Source: Gordionus sp. m RMFG-2023 (Eukaryota; Nematomorpha; Gordioida; Chordodea; Parachordodidae). From it: 64,000 nt of DNA. Under the pieces are notes generated by a model. The model had not been told where the DNA came from and did not search any database. It was given only the letters and a program-made list of their open reading frames with translations. Below are positions 30,614 to 43,627 of this stretch, one piece after another; the stretch's first letter is position 1; each line of letters opens with the position of its first letter. Made by a program: the position numbers and the translations under genes. The stretch lies in contig NC_088779.1 of the NCBI RefSeq assembly GCF_954871325.1, forward strand, positions 15,068,846-15,132,845. The letters are read 5' to 3'.

Positions 30614-33175
30614 TCAATCCCATACCAATTATAGCCTCTTTGGGAGGCGTCTTTTTTAAATTTTTTGTGCATTAAATATTGTTAATTCAAAAATAAATTT
30701 TTTACTCACTTTTTTAAAAAAGATGAAATTTCCTATTTTATAGAATTTGAAATGGATTTTATCAATTTGAAATGAAAGCAAATTTTCGTATCAATATAAA
30801 TGTATTTAATCATATTTTTTTATTCCCCCTCTGTCTACACCATTGACTAGAGTACTTTTTCAAAGTTGGACCGGTAAAAAAAGCCAAATAGATTTTTAAA
30901 TAGTGTATTTTTGCAACATCACACCGGACTTAAAAATGAAAAATTTTAGAATTTTGACTTTTGCAGGTCTGTAAAATATTAATAATTCTTTGCAAAGTTA
31001 AAAAAATGATATTTTGCTATTTCCACATGACATATAAAAAACGTTGCCTTTCAGCAGGAATGAGCTGGTTTGTTTAAAAATTTGAGCTGCGGGATTAATT
31101 TTTTTCGCCAGCATGATGAGGCGGGAACTGAATAAATTATTATGCCTGCCCCCCCCCCCACATCTAATTACAACAACGTTTCACAAAATCAATTAAAAAA
31201 ATTTTGATCTCGTAAAGAGCTCAAACAGGATTTTTGATCAAATTTTGCTTAAATTCAAATTTTATAAATATTATTTACGATTTTTGTAATTACAATTTTT
31301 TAAAAAGAAAATCTTTATCTTCAAAAAAAATATTCAGTTTTTTTGAAAGATTTTTGCTTAAAATTTTGGGGAAAAAATTAACCATAAAATTTTTATTTTA
31401 AATTTTTTGCATATCATTATTTTCTCAAAGTACTTGTAGGAATATCAGAATTGGAAACCATTAACATTTAATTCCCAATTTAAAGCGAATTATTATTATT
31501 TTTTTTAAATGTCTTCGAAAATTAAAGAACTTTTTAAATTTGATAAACGAAAATAGTGTATATTTATGGTATTTCAAGATCGCTAATAAAGAACGTTAAA
31601 TTACAAGTCTGCAACGGGCGGGTTATTATTAAACGGAATGTCGGGCGGGTAAGTTTTTACTTTTTTCATCATTAAATATGAAAATTTTATTAACTAAGAT
31701 CATTTTTATTATAAATTAAAATATAAGGCTGTGTCCTAAATAAACAAAAGTTTTAAGAAATGCACAACCTTTGTGAGTTTTTAGAGATACTAAACATGTC
31801 CCGAATCTTCCATTAAATTTTCAAAAGTATTGTTAAATTCTCCATTTCTATATTCAATTTTAAGTCGCTATTACCACAGAAATTTGTATTTTATCATATT
31901 CATTTGCCATTTTTCTCGTAAATATTTTACAAATGATAAGATTTTAATGATAAAATGATTAAATATTCACGATTTGTAAAACTTTTAAGAATCACAAAAC
32001 ATTCGCGGATTATAAAAAATTATTTAGGCCAATATTTTAATTTTACATTAAAAATGGTTTATATATTTGTTTTTCACTAAATTCGCGTAATTTTCGAGAT
32101 TTAATTTTTAATTAAAATTCTTGCGAAATTCAATCAGAATCACACTATTATTTTTAATCTTACATAATTTATTCATTTACGTAATTTCCATTTCCTAGTT
32201 CTAAATTAACACTTTGTGACTACTTAAATATTATAACAATTCATATTCTGATTCTAAAGATATGTCTCTTTAATATTTTCATTATTATTATATATAAATT
32301 AAATTAAATGTCATATATTCGGTTTTGCAACTTTATTTGACAATTTAGGTGGCAATTTGTGAATAAATATACACAAATTCTAATTCTAAAATAATTTGAA
32401 TCTTTGGGCTCCATGCGCTTGCGAGGCGGGGAGGGGGCAGGGGGACAATCCCTATCCCAACCAAAAATTTCAGATGCCGGCTAAAATATTTTTCTAAAAT
32501 ATTTTTCAAAAATATTACTAATTTCTATCTCTTTTCGCATATGTATTCCAATTTACATCACATTTACAGCAGAAATAAATACGCTACTAATTTATTCTAT
32601 CAATTAAAATTTCTAATTTTCCTTGGTTCTCACCTTTTCATTTGAATTTTTTCACTGATCTAGTCAAAACTATGAGAATAGCTCAATTGAAACTTAAGGA
32701 AATTAGGGAAAATGTAATAAAATATGTCATTGTTGAGCCAAAAGCAAGTTCTATGAATTTAATATTTGTCTAGCAGCAAGGCAAGCCTATCGCTCCAATA
32801 TTAAAATAGGGTTAGTAGTTATAAAATAAATCTCCTTATTTCCATCTTGGATACCTCAAATGAATTAAAGTTTCTTGGTTAATAAGGCAGCACTTACAAA
32901 TCTGCAGATATTATTACCTCAGAATCCTTCCGAATCTATTTCAAAATTTGATAGAAATTTTTTAAAATATTTGACAGATTTTTGAGTATGTTAAGGTATC
33001 CCATGATACATTACTAGCTTTAAACTATAGTATGAAAGGTTAAATATGATTTAAAATGTTCTAAAAAATCTAGACTATTTTCCTAATATATCAAAATCAT
33101 TACCATTTTCTTCTCTAACGGATAAATACATATAGGAGAATTAGTGTTGTAAATAGCTAAAGTTTGTTAGAAAAA
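30614..33175. other. Long AT-rich intergenic stretch
   Basis: No gene found. Minor structure: a C run at 31147-31158; GGGCGGGTTATT and GGGCGGGTAAG (31618-31650), a hAT-like subterminal remnant similar to 15310-15470; AAGGCTGTGTCCTAAA (31729-31744), like the end of the element at 60188; and a GC-rich patch at 32410-32450. Confidence 0.5.
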
Positions 33176-33372
33176 TATTGCCTAAGCAGCGAGATTTCGC
33201 TAATGGATGTCCAAACATTTGTGCCATCTATGAGCAAAATCTTATGACTTGTGTAATATTTTTCTGGATGAAATATTGCTCTAAGTCTCGAGTTTTCGCT
33301 AAGAAATCTCTAAAATTTTGTACCATCTATGAGCAAAATCTTTAGGCTTGCATAATATTTTTCTGGATAAAA
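33176..33372. repeat. ~97-bp direct duplication
   Basis: Two diverged units from 33176 and 33273 share TGTACCATCTATGAGCAAAA-type and CATAATATTTTTCTGGAT blocks. Noncoding, about 80% alike by eye. Confidence 0.8.
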
Positions 33373-33948
33373 TAATAAGTTTGTCATTAAGTTGTTCAAA
33401 TTGACCCCTTTAAAAACACTACTGAGAAGTTCTATCTCTGAAAACAGATTGAGCTGTTAGCCCTTTTTAATACATAGGAAATTGATACCAAGCAATGATC
33501 GATCTTTGGAAAATTAGCTTATCCTAAAGAAGATTGAATTTTACATTATAAATTTATCACATATATCTTAATTCTATTTTTTCACATTTTTTAATACACC
33601 ATATTTTTTCCATGAATAATTTGAAAGTTTTTATAGTTGCAATAATTCTTAAGAATATTTTTTACAAAGATATAATATACATTTAATATTTTATTATTAA
33701 TTTATATTTAAATTTGTTTATTAAAAATTGTCAATATTTTAAATTTTCTGAAACTTAAAATATTCTTAAATAACTCTTAGAATAATTCTAAAAATTCCTG
33801 CTTACGCGGGCTAGGGTCGGACTCGTATAGCGAAATTTTTTTAAAGTCGGGACCATGAAAATTACTTTACAGGATTTTAGCTGCAGGCTAAGGATAATTA
33901 ATGTACCAAGGTTCTTCATTTATAAACTCTTTATTGAAAACTTAAATA
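33373..33948. other. AT-rich stretch before the ZMYM1-like hAT
   Basis: No gene. A GC-richer patch at 33795-33835 (TTACGCGGGCTAGGGTCGG) and CTGCAGGCTAAGG near 33880 look like ends of an unidentified hAT remnant. Confidence 0.4.
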
Positions 33949-34150
33949 CAGGGCCGTAGCCAGGGATTTTCACTTAGGGGTGCCAAGTGCTTACTGGGGG
34001 GAGCACTATTTTTTTAAAATCAAACAAATAATTACGCATTCATAGAAATTTTTTCCTATTTTTATTAAAAATTTAATAACAAAATAATACTATATATGAA
34101 TATACAAAACAAAATAATACTATAATATGCATATACAAAACAAAATATTA

Positions 34151-36310
34151 CTATAATAGAATACGGCGATTTTTATTTTTAAATTTTAATATAAATGAAC
34201 TAAAAGATAAATTCTGCGTTATTCTTTTTTCATACGCCATTAATACGAAATTTTGTTTACGTTTATCCTTCATAGACTCTCTACTGCTCGATAAAACTCT
34301 CTTTAATGTAGAGAACGAGGCCTCACAAGAAGCCGTTGATATCCCAATGATTATCGCTGCTGAGTAGCATTTATATAATTCTTTAAATGCATGATTATAT
34401 TTTTTTTTATACATAATATGTAAGATATTTTCAAAATTATGATTTTCTTTAGCTTCCGAAGCTAGCAATCCTTTTGCTATCTTCATTTCATGATGCAGTG
34501 TTTCCATATTTAAGTTTAACAGGGATTTTAATGGGGCCATTTTATCTGATAAAAAATAATCAGGGTCAAGGGGGGACAATGTATTAAAAGATGAAAAAAG
34601 ATTAAAATCATCTTCTGTAAATCGATCTAAAAAACGATCCACAAAGTTATCTATAATTTCATAATATATCCTTTTTAAAGAATTCCAATTGGAGTCTTTT
34701 TCACAATTGAATTCTAGTTTGCTATCAACTAAAAAATCTTGGAAATTTTTAGCGTTTTACGTAGCCGTGATGATTTTTGGGGAGTAAGATTAAATTTTGA
34801 TAAAAGTTTTTCAGCCTTAATCATAATCAAAGCAAAAGAATTATCACTTCTTTTATTTTTTAATATATTGATAGTAGAATCAATACAATTTTTAGCATCC
34901 ACTAGATTAGTACCTACTGATTGTAGATACTTATTTAGTGGATCTATAGTAATTAATATCTCATAAATTATGATGGCTAATATAATGTAATTTATATTAA
35001 TACATTGAGATAAAAGACCAGAAGCTTCGACTGAATCATGAATTAAAACCTCTGAATTAAGAGTTCTATTAGAAAAGTAAAATAATACTTTACCAATAGC
35101 CTCAAAATTCTCATAAATAATGCGAGATGTTTCCAAATGACCTGTCCACCTCTGGTCTAAAAGTCTCTTAAGGGTGTGGCCTGTATATTTACAGGATACG
35201 TTAAAACGCCTGAAAAAATTATACAATGCATTTGATAAATTTAAAAAATTAGAAATAATAACAATATTATTATACCAATTTTGAACCACAAGATGCAACT
35301 TGTGGTTGTAGCAATGTATAAAAGGAACATTTCTATTAATTTTTTTTTGAAGAAGTGTTTGCACTCCTCCATTTCGGCCAGACATAACGTTTGCACCATC
35401 ATATGCCTGGCTTATTATATTAGCTGAATTAATATTTAGATCATTAAGTTGCTTTAAAATGCAATCTGTAATGCTTAATCAGCATAAAGACACTCTAAAT
35501 TAATGATTCCTATTAAATTTTCTTGGATTTCTCCAGAAAAAATATAGCGAATTATTATGCTCAGGTTTTCACAACCTGAAGCATCTTTTGTCTCATCAGC
35601 CTTAAGACAAAAAAAAGGCATCCGCTTTTATTATATTTGTCTGAAATATGTTCAAGCACCATATCTGCCATAATGGATATTACTTCGTTTTGAATCTGTG
35701 GTGATGTATACTGGGCGTTTTGGGGTATCAATTTCATAATTTTATTTAATTCAGGGTCTTTTTGGATGGTGTAGGAAAACATTGCTATAAATAGCCCAGA
35801 AGAATAAATTATGCTTTCATCTTTTGCAGCATCCGTAATATTTGTTGAACCAGTCCCACGGAAAGGTAGCTCTTGTATGCTAAGAAATAGCATCAAATCA
35901 AATATTGATTTAATATAATATTGATTACGATTAATTTGATCACCCCCCCCCCCCAACATTTTAGTTATTTCTGTACCTTTGTTTATATTATGATTTTTAT
36001 CATGCCATATTGTAATTGAATTTAAATGAGCTTTTGAGCTCTCGTGTTTTAGCAGTCCCTTCTTGGCAGCTAACGCATTTTTCCAATTTCTGAATCCCGT
36101 TTGTCCAAATTCATCACTTGGATTACACAAGTATTTCCTACATGGAAAACAAAAGGCAGCGCCAGCTTCTACACTATACTCCAACCAGTCTCGGCCTCTA
36201 TACCATGATTTTTGAAATGATCTTTGCCCATGGATATCTTTTTTCGCGTAATTGTTTAATTTGATTTGGTTTATTCTGGCCAAGGTCACCTGGGATTTGA
36301 ATTGAACCAT
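34151..36310 (-). pseudogene. ZMYM1-like hAT transposase
   Basis: Domain order on the minus strand: TTF-type zinc finger (36220-36000: SFQKSWYRGRDWLEYS, AAFCFPCRKYL, GFRNWKNA…H…S..H), then DUF4371/catalytic blocks (about 35600-35360: DETKDASGCENLSIIIRYIF, QAYDGANVMSGRNGGVQ), the CxxH-like HCYNHKLHLVVQ (about 35330), the RW motif LDQRWTGHLE (about 35150) and the C-terminal hATC (34640-34190: IGISTASCEASFSTLKRVLS, ESMKDKRKQNFVLMAYEK). At least two frame changes (near 35560 and 35450) and a further break before the hATC segment separate otherwise well-kept blocks. Long and recent-looking, but not an intact gene. Confidence 0.88.
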
Positions 36311-36489
36311 TAGAGGACTTTTTTGGCACTAAAAATATTATAATTAATAAATTGTAATGAGGGAAAGGGTTATAAATAATAATGGTCATCAGGATGGGCG
36401 AAGGAAGGGCATGCTGAAAATGAACAAACACAAAATTTATCTTGTATTTAAGATACAAGTATTTGCTAACTGTAGTGCCCAACCCTGAT

Positions 36490-37480
36490 GAAGATTATCA
36501 GTAAAGTTGATCAGTAAAATTATAGATATTCAGTATTAAAAACTAGAAAAAGGTCATAAACATTATATCTTTAAAGATTAACAAAAAAAAATAATATTTT
36601 GATATTTATAAATCAATTACTAGTTGCCTCTTGACAATGATAGACTGAGCTGCTAGATGAAGATGATTGAGTCTCTTCTTCGTCTTTATTTGTTTTAAAA
36701 TCAAAATGTAATAATGAAACACCATAATCTCCTACTCCTATTGATATTGTCAAAAATATATAAATAGAAAAATTTGGGTTAAATTTTAAACTATTTACCA
36801 TCTTCCTCCTCCTGAGTGTAGTGAGGATCATTTTCTAGATTATTAGTTTCATTCATATCTTGAAATATGAGTGAATATATTTATTTTAATAATTAAAATT
36901 ATTATACAAAAATGATAATATTAATAATAAATGTCTGTTTCTTATCTTATATAAAATAAATATATATGAAATAATAATATATAGGTATTGCCCTATATCA
37001 ATATCGTATAAGTCATGAAATAATAATATAAATTTATACTAACTATGAGAAGAATAAGTTTCTGAAATTTCTGATGTAGTATTACTAGTAGTTTGTAGAG
37101 ATGATGTTGTTTGACATTTGTTTAACTTTAACTTAAAATAAGAGTTAATAACTGATTGTTTCTTCTTTTAAAATAAACGCTGTAAAATAAAATAACTGGT
37201 TATATATTATAATATAAATGTGATACCTATAGAGAATGTTATACACAACAAAAAAAAATGAAAAAAAAATGAATGAATGATAATTTAATATTGGGTAAAA
37301 ATAAAACAGGATAGAAAAAAATTTACAAACTAGACATGTTTGTAGAATAAATATTCAAAATTTATTTTAAAAATATAGAAATAATCAATTCTAAATAGAC
37401 ATGTTTTTTGAATATTTTTGAATAAATATTCAAAATTAATATTAAAAATATAAAAATAATCAACTCTAAAAAAAATTTTC
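36490..37480. other. 5' noncoding part of the ZMYM1-like hAT
   Basis: AT-rich; a 72-codon minus-strand frame at 36613-36831 (Ser-rich, EETQSSSSSSSVYH) may be an upstream transposase exon because this class has Ser/Asp-rich N-termini, but the evidence is weak. Includes a direct repeat CAAAATTTATTTTAAAAATA / CAAAATTAATATTAAAAATA (37340-37460). Confidence 0.35.
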
Positions 37481-37691
37481 AAATTGGGGGGGGGGCAAAA
37501 AAATTTTTGGGGGCCACTTTTGAGGGCCAAAGATTTTTTCTGGAAACCAGCCGTTGCAATTTGCAGATCTAGATTATTGGATTGCAAATATTTTAAAACG
37601 GCGTTACTATTTTTAATAGATCATATTAACAATGTGAAGTTGCGAGGCTTAAGTTAAGGGTAGTATAGTAGGTGACACCTCACCAGTTCAT

Positions 37692-40221
37692 CAGGGGCGG
37701 ACAGGGAGACTAAAGGCCCCGTGGGAGATTTCTAAGAGAGGCCCCATAGTTGGGGGCTTCGCCCTCTAACCCCCCTTCGCAGGCCTACGGCCCGCTTTTA
37801 CCCAGCCTGCACATTTGAAATCTACTGCACTATGTTAAAATTTAAAATAATTTTTATCTTTTTAATATTTATGTATGATCCATTTAAAAGAATTACTCTT
37901 ACTTTGAGTTGAATTTAATTTATGAACTTTTGTGATTATTTTAAGGTTAAATTTCCATCAAGGTTAGCTTAACAATTTTCTCATTAATGGTGAACATTTG
38001 CGCAGATATTCATGAACTCACTTAATTTTATTTCTTCTAATAATATCCATTCTACCATCACAAAAGGCTTCTAAATAATCCTGTCCAATATTTGCTCGCA
38101 GTCTATTTTTAATTTTCTAAAGGTTTGTTCACACTTGTGAAAAAGATAAAGTGAGTAGATATTCATATACTATATATAAATGTGTTTATGCAGATCTATG
38201 CATATTACATCGGCATAACGTCTCATATACACATATCAAACATTGTTTGCATTTTAAATTGCATTTTGTTAAAAAATCTCCATTGCAACTTTTTTTCATA
38301 GAGACATGTAATCACTATCATAGATGAAATTTTCTGTGAGTAAATTGCTATATATTCTAGAGAATGAAATTAGTTCTTCTCGCAGTTTATCCCTATCTAC
38401 CTTGCTAACGAAGAGATTCTTTTCAAAGAATCGTTAATTATACCTTCCCTGTTAATTTCATCAAAACTTCTAGGATGGAAATATTGAGCATCAATTATTA
38501 AATGTTGATTTTTCGAAAATCTTTCTGTAAAACTAGTTACTATCTTATCAATGATATCGCGAAACACTTCAATTCTGTAAATTTTAATAGAGTCATTAGG
38601 ACGTTCATCTAAGCATTCCTCAAAACACATCTTCTTTACGACTAATTCTACACTGCGGTATTTCAGTTTCCACGCACATGTTGATTGATAATGCCATATT
38701 TGTAGGTTCCATATGTATTGGGAGGAAATTTATAGAATTTAAAGAAAATCTAGAATCTTCAACCATTTTCCAGGCAGTCAAAATATCTGTTTTTTGTTTG
38801 TAAATATCTTGATAGAGGCCCAATTATTTCAAAAATATTTGTGCCGTTAGGAGTGTTTTAAATTTGCATAACTTTTCTAATAAAGCCTCGGATTCTTAAT
38901 GCATCAAAAGAATGTTTGTTATATATATAATGTAAGGCACTTATTGTAGTAGATATTAGCGCATCTTTTTTATTAACATTCAGAAAAACTGCTTTCTCGC
39001 GTGCCCACCAATTGTTTCCCCAATTTTTTGAAGCCTTTTTAATTTTTTTAAACCAATAAGCGGTCACACTTGCATTCGTCCAAGCTTCCATTCTTTTATA
39101 TGATTCATGAAAAAATGTCGCAAGCCTATTTAGTAATCCAAATAGATTTTTTTGCCTCGAGATTACCACAAGATTCTACATTATATTATTTAATTGTAGC
39201 CCTTGTTTATAGAAACAAAAACTTAATAAATCAAAAAGTCCTTTATCTGATAATGATGGATTATTTTTTTAATATGTGATTTATGTGGACTTTTTATGGT
39301 ATGAATTACAATGTCGGGCAGCGTTGTATTATTGCTTTTTTTGTAGCATAAAGGAGAGTCTAAAGAAATTTCAAGAATTGAATATGTTTCTGATAAGTTT
39401 GTAATTATATTGAAAAAAGTCAACTTTTGCTGTTTTGGATTTTCACCAGCTATCTTTAGTTCTTTGCAAGATTTATCATAAAGTTTTCTGCTGCCCTTTT
39501 GTATTTTCTTTTTTTTATTATATATTTTTATGCAATGATAAATATAAAAAATATAGATTTTAATTTAAAATTGGAATTTATTTAATAAAACTGCTGTCAA
39601 GGTTATCTATATATTTTCTATTTATATTAAATGATCTATGTCAGATAAAATGTTGATGTTATGTTTGAATTATAAGATCATTAATAATCAATATATTTTA
39701 GGTAAAAATTCCACTCTAGTCCAGAAAAATCCTTAAACATTTACATTGGATTATGTTTGTGAAACAAATATGACTCATTTTAGTTGGGGAGGAGGGGCAT
39801 AAATTTTCTTAATACTTATACTTAGATCTGGGTTAGAATAGTTAATTTCATTTTAAATTAAGATAAATAAATAAAATGATATGGATATGAAAAAACATAA
39901 ATTATTTTTATGGTGTTTATATTTACTTGTGTTATTTATTATTTTCATTTTGGTCCATTTTCAATGTGTTTTATATATATAAACATAAACTTTAAATAAA
40001 ATGAATGATTTTTTTTATAGTGCTTTTAATAGGTTTAGATAATTAAATTAATAATTATTTAAATTTCTAATTTTTTTTTAAAAAAATTTGTATTTAAACA
40101 TATTTATATTTTATGCCAATTTAATTAAAAAAAAATTTCTTTACTAAGGAGGCCTCTAAATTTGTAACTCGAGGCCCCGTGGGAGATTTTCCCACTAGGA
40201 TTACTGACCAGTCCGCCCCTG
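37692..40221 (-). mobile_element. Second ZMYM1-like hAT (CAGGGGCGGAC ends)
   Basis: Inverted ends CAGGGGCGGACAGGGAG (37692) and GACCAGTCCGCCCCTG (ending 40221), with shared subterminal GGCCCCGTGGGAGATTT at both sides. Flanking octamers CAGTTCAT and TAGTCTAT agree at five positions, compatible with an old 8-bp duplication. The interior holds minus-strand transposase remnants. Confidence 0.8.
38397..39420 (-). pseudogene. Degraded DUF4371-type hAT transposase
   Basis: Minus-strand pieces: LFGLLNRLATFFHESYKRME followed by AYWFKKIKKASKNWGNNWWA (39169-39000), where family members have Y.FF..S..RW…L……L…S.TRW.AR; then 38823-38620 (LYQDIYKQKTDILTAWKMVE) and 38630-38397 (PRSFDEINREGII). The pieces keep family order, but frames shift between them and the C-terminal hATC is not seen. 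Assignment rests on the Y.FF/RW-like blocks and the element's ends. Confidence 0.6.
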
Positions 40222-40368
40222 TAGTCTATCCATGGGATCGAGTATGAGTCATAGATTATTTAAGAAAACTAAAACGCTCTAATACACTATAAAGACAAGT
40301 AAAACTTTTTTATTAAAAAAAATAAATTAATTATAACAATTTATGAACCAAAAATATATTGTCTATAG

Positions 40369-41854
40369 CAGAGTTGTTAAACGCTACTTTTAAAAGTAGC
40401 GCGCTACCGCTATTTGTCAAAAAAGTAGCTCGCTATTAGCTACTATTTTTTAAAAGTAGCTTTAGCTACTTTTTATAAAAAATATTTACAAACAAATTTT
40501 TTATTTTTTGCTTATAATGTTATTGTATAGTAAATATATAAAAATCAACATTTATAAATATTAAAATATAGTTAGTTTTGATTATAAAAAAATTTTATGT
40601 AATAAAAATAAATATTTATGGTAATTTGTTGCATTTTAATAATAAAATCATTTCAATATTATCATCCCCAAGTCTAGAGCGACGATCAGAAAGTATAAGT
40701 TTTGCCTTTTTAAATCTCTCGACACTAGAACTTGAGGGTAAGGACGTATTTAATCTTATATACATATTTTTAATATAAGACAGATTATCAATAATTTTAT
40801 CTGCAAGTACATCGTATGTCTGGCATTCTATTATCATTTTGAGGGCTAATACCACAGATCTTCTTTTTAAAGTTCTGGGGTCTAGCCAATGACCTAAATA
40901 TAAATAAGTTTTAACCTTCTGTTATGTGTTCAACTATCTCCCGTGGTACATATATATGATATCTCTGATAACTCTACTATTAAAGCATCTTTCATCATTT
41001 TAAAGTTATCTACTATAAGTGTCTGGCGGCATAAAATTGTTGTACCAGGGAAATAGAGTTTTAATTATCATGGTAAATGATGGATTATCAACTAAGGACA
41101 TTGGCTGAAATTATAAAATCAACAATAACTTTATCAGCCAATTTCTGAGAAATATTGTCATTTGCATTATTAATTAATTTGGTTTGAATTGAATTAGTCT
41201 TTTTGGATGTAGAGTCGCCTATACCAAAAATATTTAGATGTTTCTCCATTTCCTTAAAACTCATGAACAGTCTTATAAAATAAATATTATTAGAATGTAA
41301 AAATGACAATTTACCTTTAAATGTTTCTTGAGGTTATAGCTACTGGATTGATTTGGGGAAATATTTTTTTTTACATTTTAAACAAATAAATTTGAAACCA
41401 GTTTTGGTTATATATTTATTTAAAAAAAATTTCAAATCTAGGGAGTGGGAAATTTGTATTATAGCTATTAAGAACATTTTCTTCCCTTGGTATCTTCCAT
41501 TTCATTAATATCATTGTCTGAATCACTTTCAACGATTTGGATATCCATAGGCGATGACATTTTAAATTAACACGTGATTTAGGTTTATAATACAAATTAA
41601 AATATAAATTACAAATCGAAATTATATTTTAAATTCAAAATTAAATAATAAATAATAAAAATTATAATTAATTATGATATTATATTTAAAATATCATGTT
41701 TATACTTACCTTCATTATATTTTTTAAAAGTAGCGAAGTAGCGGCTAATTAGCTATTTTCAAAAAAAGTAGCGCGCTAAAAAATTAAATAATTACAAAAA
41801 AGTAGCCGCTATTAGCTATAGCTACCAAAAAAGTTAGCGCGTTTAAAAACTCTG
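40369..41854 (-). mobile_element. hAT family 1, copy 2 (internally deleted)
   Basis: Ends CAGAGTTGTTAAACGC / TTTAAAAACTCTG with a perfect 8-bp duplication GTCTATAG (40361-40368; 41855-41862). It is 1.49 kb against 2.64 kb for copy 1. The minus strand keeps the BED region (about 41340-41420), the first block near 41020-41140, then jumps from DVLADKIID straight into the hATC segment (SSVERFKKAKLILSDRRS at 40650-40740). An internally deleted, non-autonomous copy. Its right duplication overlaps the very end of a Tc1/mariner element. Confidence 0.92.
40616..40855 (-). pseudogene. hAT transposase deletion fusion
   Basis: ALKMIIECQTYDVLADKIID, from the middle of the transposase, runs directly into SLPSSSSVERFKKAKLILSD and RRSRLGDDNIEMILLLKCNK, the C-terminal hATC. 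In copy 1 and copy 3 these parts are over 1 kb apart, so the frame records an internal deletion that happened to stay open. Confidence 0.82.
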
Positions 41855-41859
41855 GTCTA

Positions 41860-43625
41860 TAGTAATAATATGATTTTTTGTAACACATTTTCATAATGTG
41901 AAAAAACATTCTTATATAGTTAAATAACTTTCCATAATTATTGTAAAAACATTTTGATAAAATTTAAAAAAAATTTTGATATAATATTTTTTAAATTTTT
42001 TTTAATAATAAGAGTTTTTAAACTTTAATGAAAATTAACGTCAAAGTTATGATTCGAATATAATTTTTTTATGTTTTGGACCCAAGTTTAAGTGGGAAAA
42101 TGAGAATAAAAATTTTCTAAGATTTTTAAAATAATTTTTTTTTTAAATGCATTGTAAATTTTTTAAATTTAAAGTATTATTACAATACAATATATTGATG
42201 TTACTTTTAGTTATCTAAAGAATGGAAATCAGGATAAGAAATTTGATAATTTCTTAATAAACATAAGTGAAAGAAAATTCGAATTTAGGGTTTTCAGATA
42301 ATTCTTATTTTTTTATATTTTTTTTTTGGTTTTAAAATTAAATAAAATTTAATTGTTGTAGTTGCTTTTATTAACCTAAAATGACGCATTCCAAAAATCA
42401 TCGAGATGTGCCATCAACCATTCTACCCATAACGGAAGCCCCGACACTTCAATTTAACTTTCCGTAATTATTGTAAAAACTTGTTGAGAAAAATGCATCC
42501 TTTTTTTAAAAAACTTATAAAAACTTGAAAGAAAATTTTGAGAAAAACATTATATTTTAAAAAACTTCCGGTAACCTATGCACAATAGGAATAAGTGGAT
42601 TGAAAAAATTCACAATAATAGATGGGGCTTTTACTGCGATAAAATTCAAGGCATACCTGGATGAATTATTCGCACTTTTACCATCAAATCCATTACTTAT
42701 AATGGATAATGCTCCTAAACATCGAGCGAGGATAATTTGTGAGAATTATCCAAATATCATATTTTTGCCACCCTATTCGCCGCAATTAAATCCGATAGAA
42801 ATTTTTTTCGGAGTAATTAAAAATCAATATAGATCAAATTCTCCTAAACCCAATAACCGAAATGAAGTTATTTCAATTGTTACGAGTAATTTAGGCAATT
42901 ATTTTACATATAATTTTTTAAATTTTTATTCTCACATCATAAAGTTTATTGAAGAGAGAATTCGATGCATTCCTTTAAATGATTGCATTTGTAATTGATT
43001 TATATTGTGTAATATTTTATTAACAAAGAATAAATAAATAATAAATGGTTTTTTATATTTTGGTGTTTCGAATTCATCATAAAAAATTCTAAACAAATAA
43101 GAATTATCTGAAAACCCTAAATTCGAGTTTTCACTTATATTTATTTAAGAAATTATTCAAATTTCTTATCCTGATTTCCATTCTTTGGATAACTAAAAGT
43201 AAAATTAAAATATTGTAATAATGCTTTAAATTTAAAAAAGGTATTGTAAAAATCTTAGAATTTTTTTTTATATAATATCTTTTAAAATTCTAATTTTTCC
43301 ACTTAAACTTATGTCCATAACATAAAAAAAACTATATTCGATTCATAACTTTGACGTTAGTCTTCACTAAAGTTTCAAAACTTTATTATTAAAATATTTT
43401 TTTTGAATTCTCATTTTTCCACTTAAACTTGTGTCCAAAAAAAACTATTTGATTCATAACTTTGATGTTAGTCTTCATTAAAGTTTAAAAACTTTTAAAA
43501 ATTTAAAATAAAAAATTTAATTTATATTAAAATACTTTTTACAAAAATTATGGAAAGTTATTTAACTATATAAGAATGTTTTTTCACATTATGAAAATGT
43601 GTTACAACAAATCATATTATTACTG
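41860..43625 (+). mobile_element. Tc1/mariner-type transposon with ~470-bp inverted repeats
   Basis: Ends TAGTAATAATATGATTT (41860) and AAATCATATTATTACTG (ending 43625), flanked by TA (41858-41859; 43626-43627). The inverted repeats extend through about 42330 and from about 43070 (shared blocks CCATAATTATTG, CAGGATAAGAAATTTGA, CTAAATTCGAATTT-like). A DDE transposase C-terminal half lies between them. Long inverted repeats of this size are unusual for mariner but known in Tc1-like subgroups. Confidence 0.85.
42600..43001 (+). pseudogene. Tc1/IS630-type transposase, C-terminal half
   Basis: Contains LLIMDNAPKHRARIICENYP followed by NIIFLPPYSPQLNPIEIFFG, the second Asp (DNAPKH) and the acidic third residue (NPIE) of the DD[E/D] catalytic triad. 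It ends naturally at a stop at 42999-43001. The paired N-terminal helix-turn-helix domains and the first catalytic Asp block are missing: only about 270 bp separate the left inverted repeat from this frame. A truncated, non-functional transposase. Confidence 0.9.
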
Positions 43626-43627
43626 TA

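Larger units (their letters stand above)
33949..37560 (-). mobile_element. ZMYM1-like hAT element (TTF/DUF4371 type)
   Basis: The left end CAGGGCCGTAGCCAGGGATT is the common hAT terminus of this class. The right end near 37490-37560 (GGGGGGCAAAA…GGAAACCAGCCGTTGCA) is a diverged counterpart. The interior encodes the transposase on the minus strand. No convincing 8-bp duplication (left flank CTTAAATA) was found on the right, so the right border is approximate. A hAT-like end (CCCAACCCTG at about 36479-36488) and an AAGATACAAG motif show that another small element may be caught at about 36310-36490. Confidence 0.75.
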
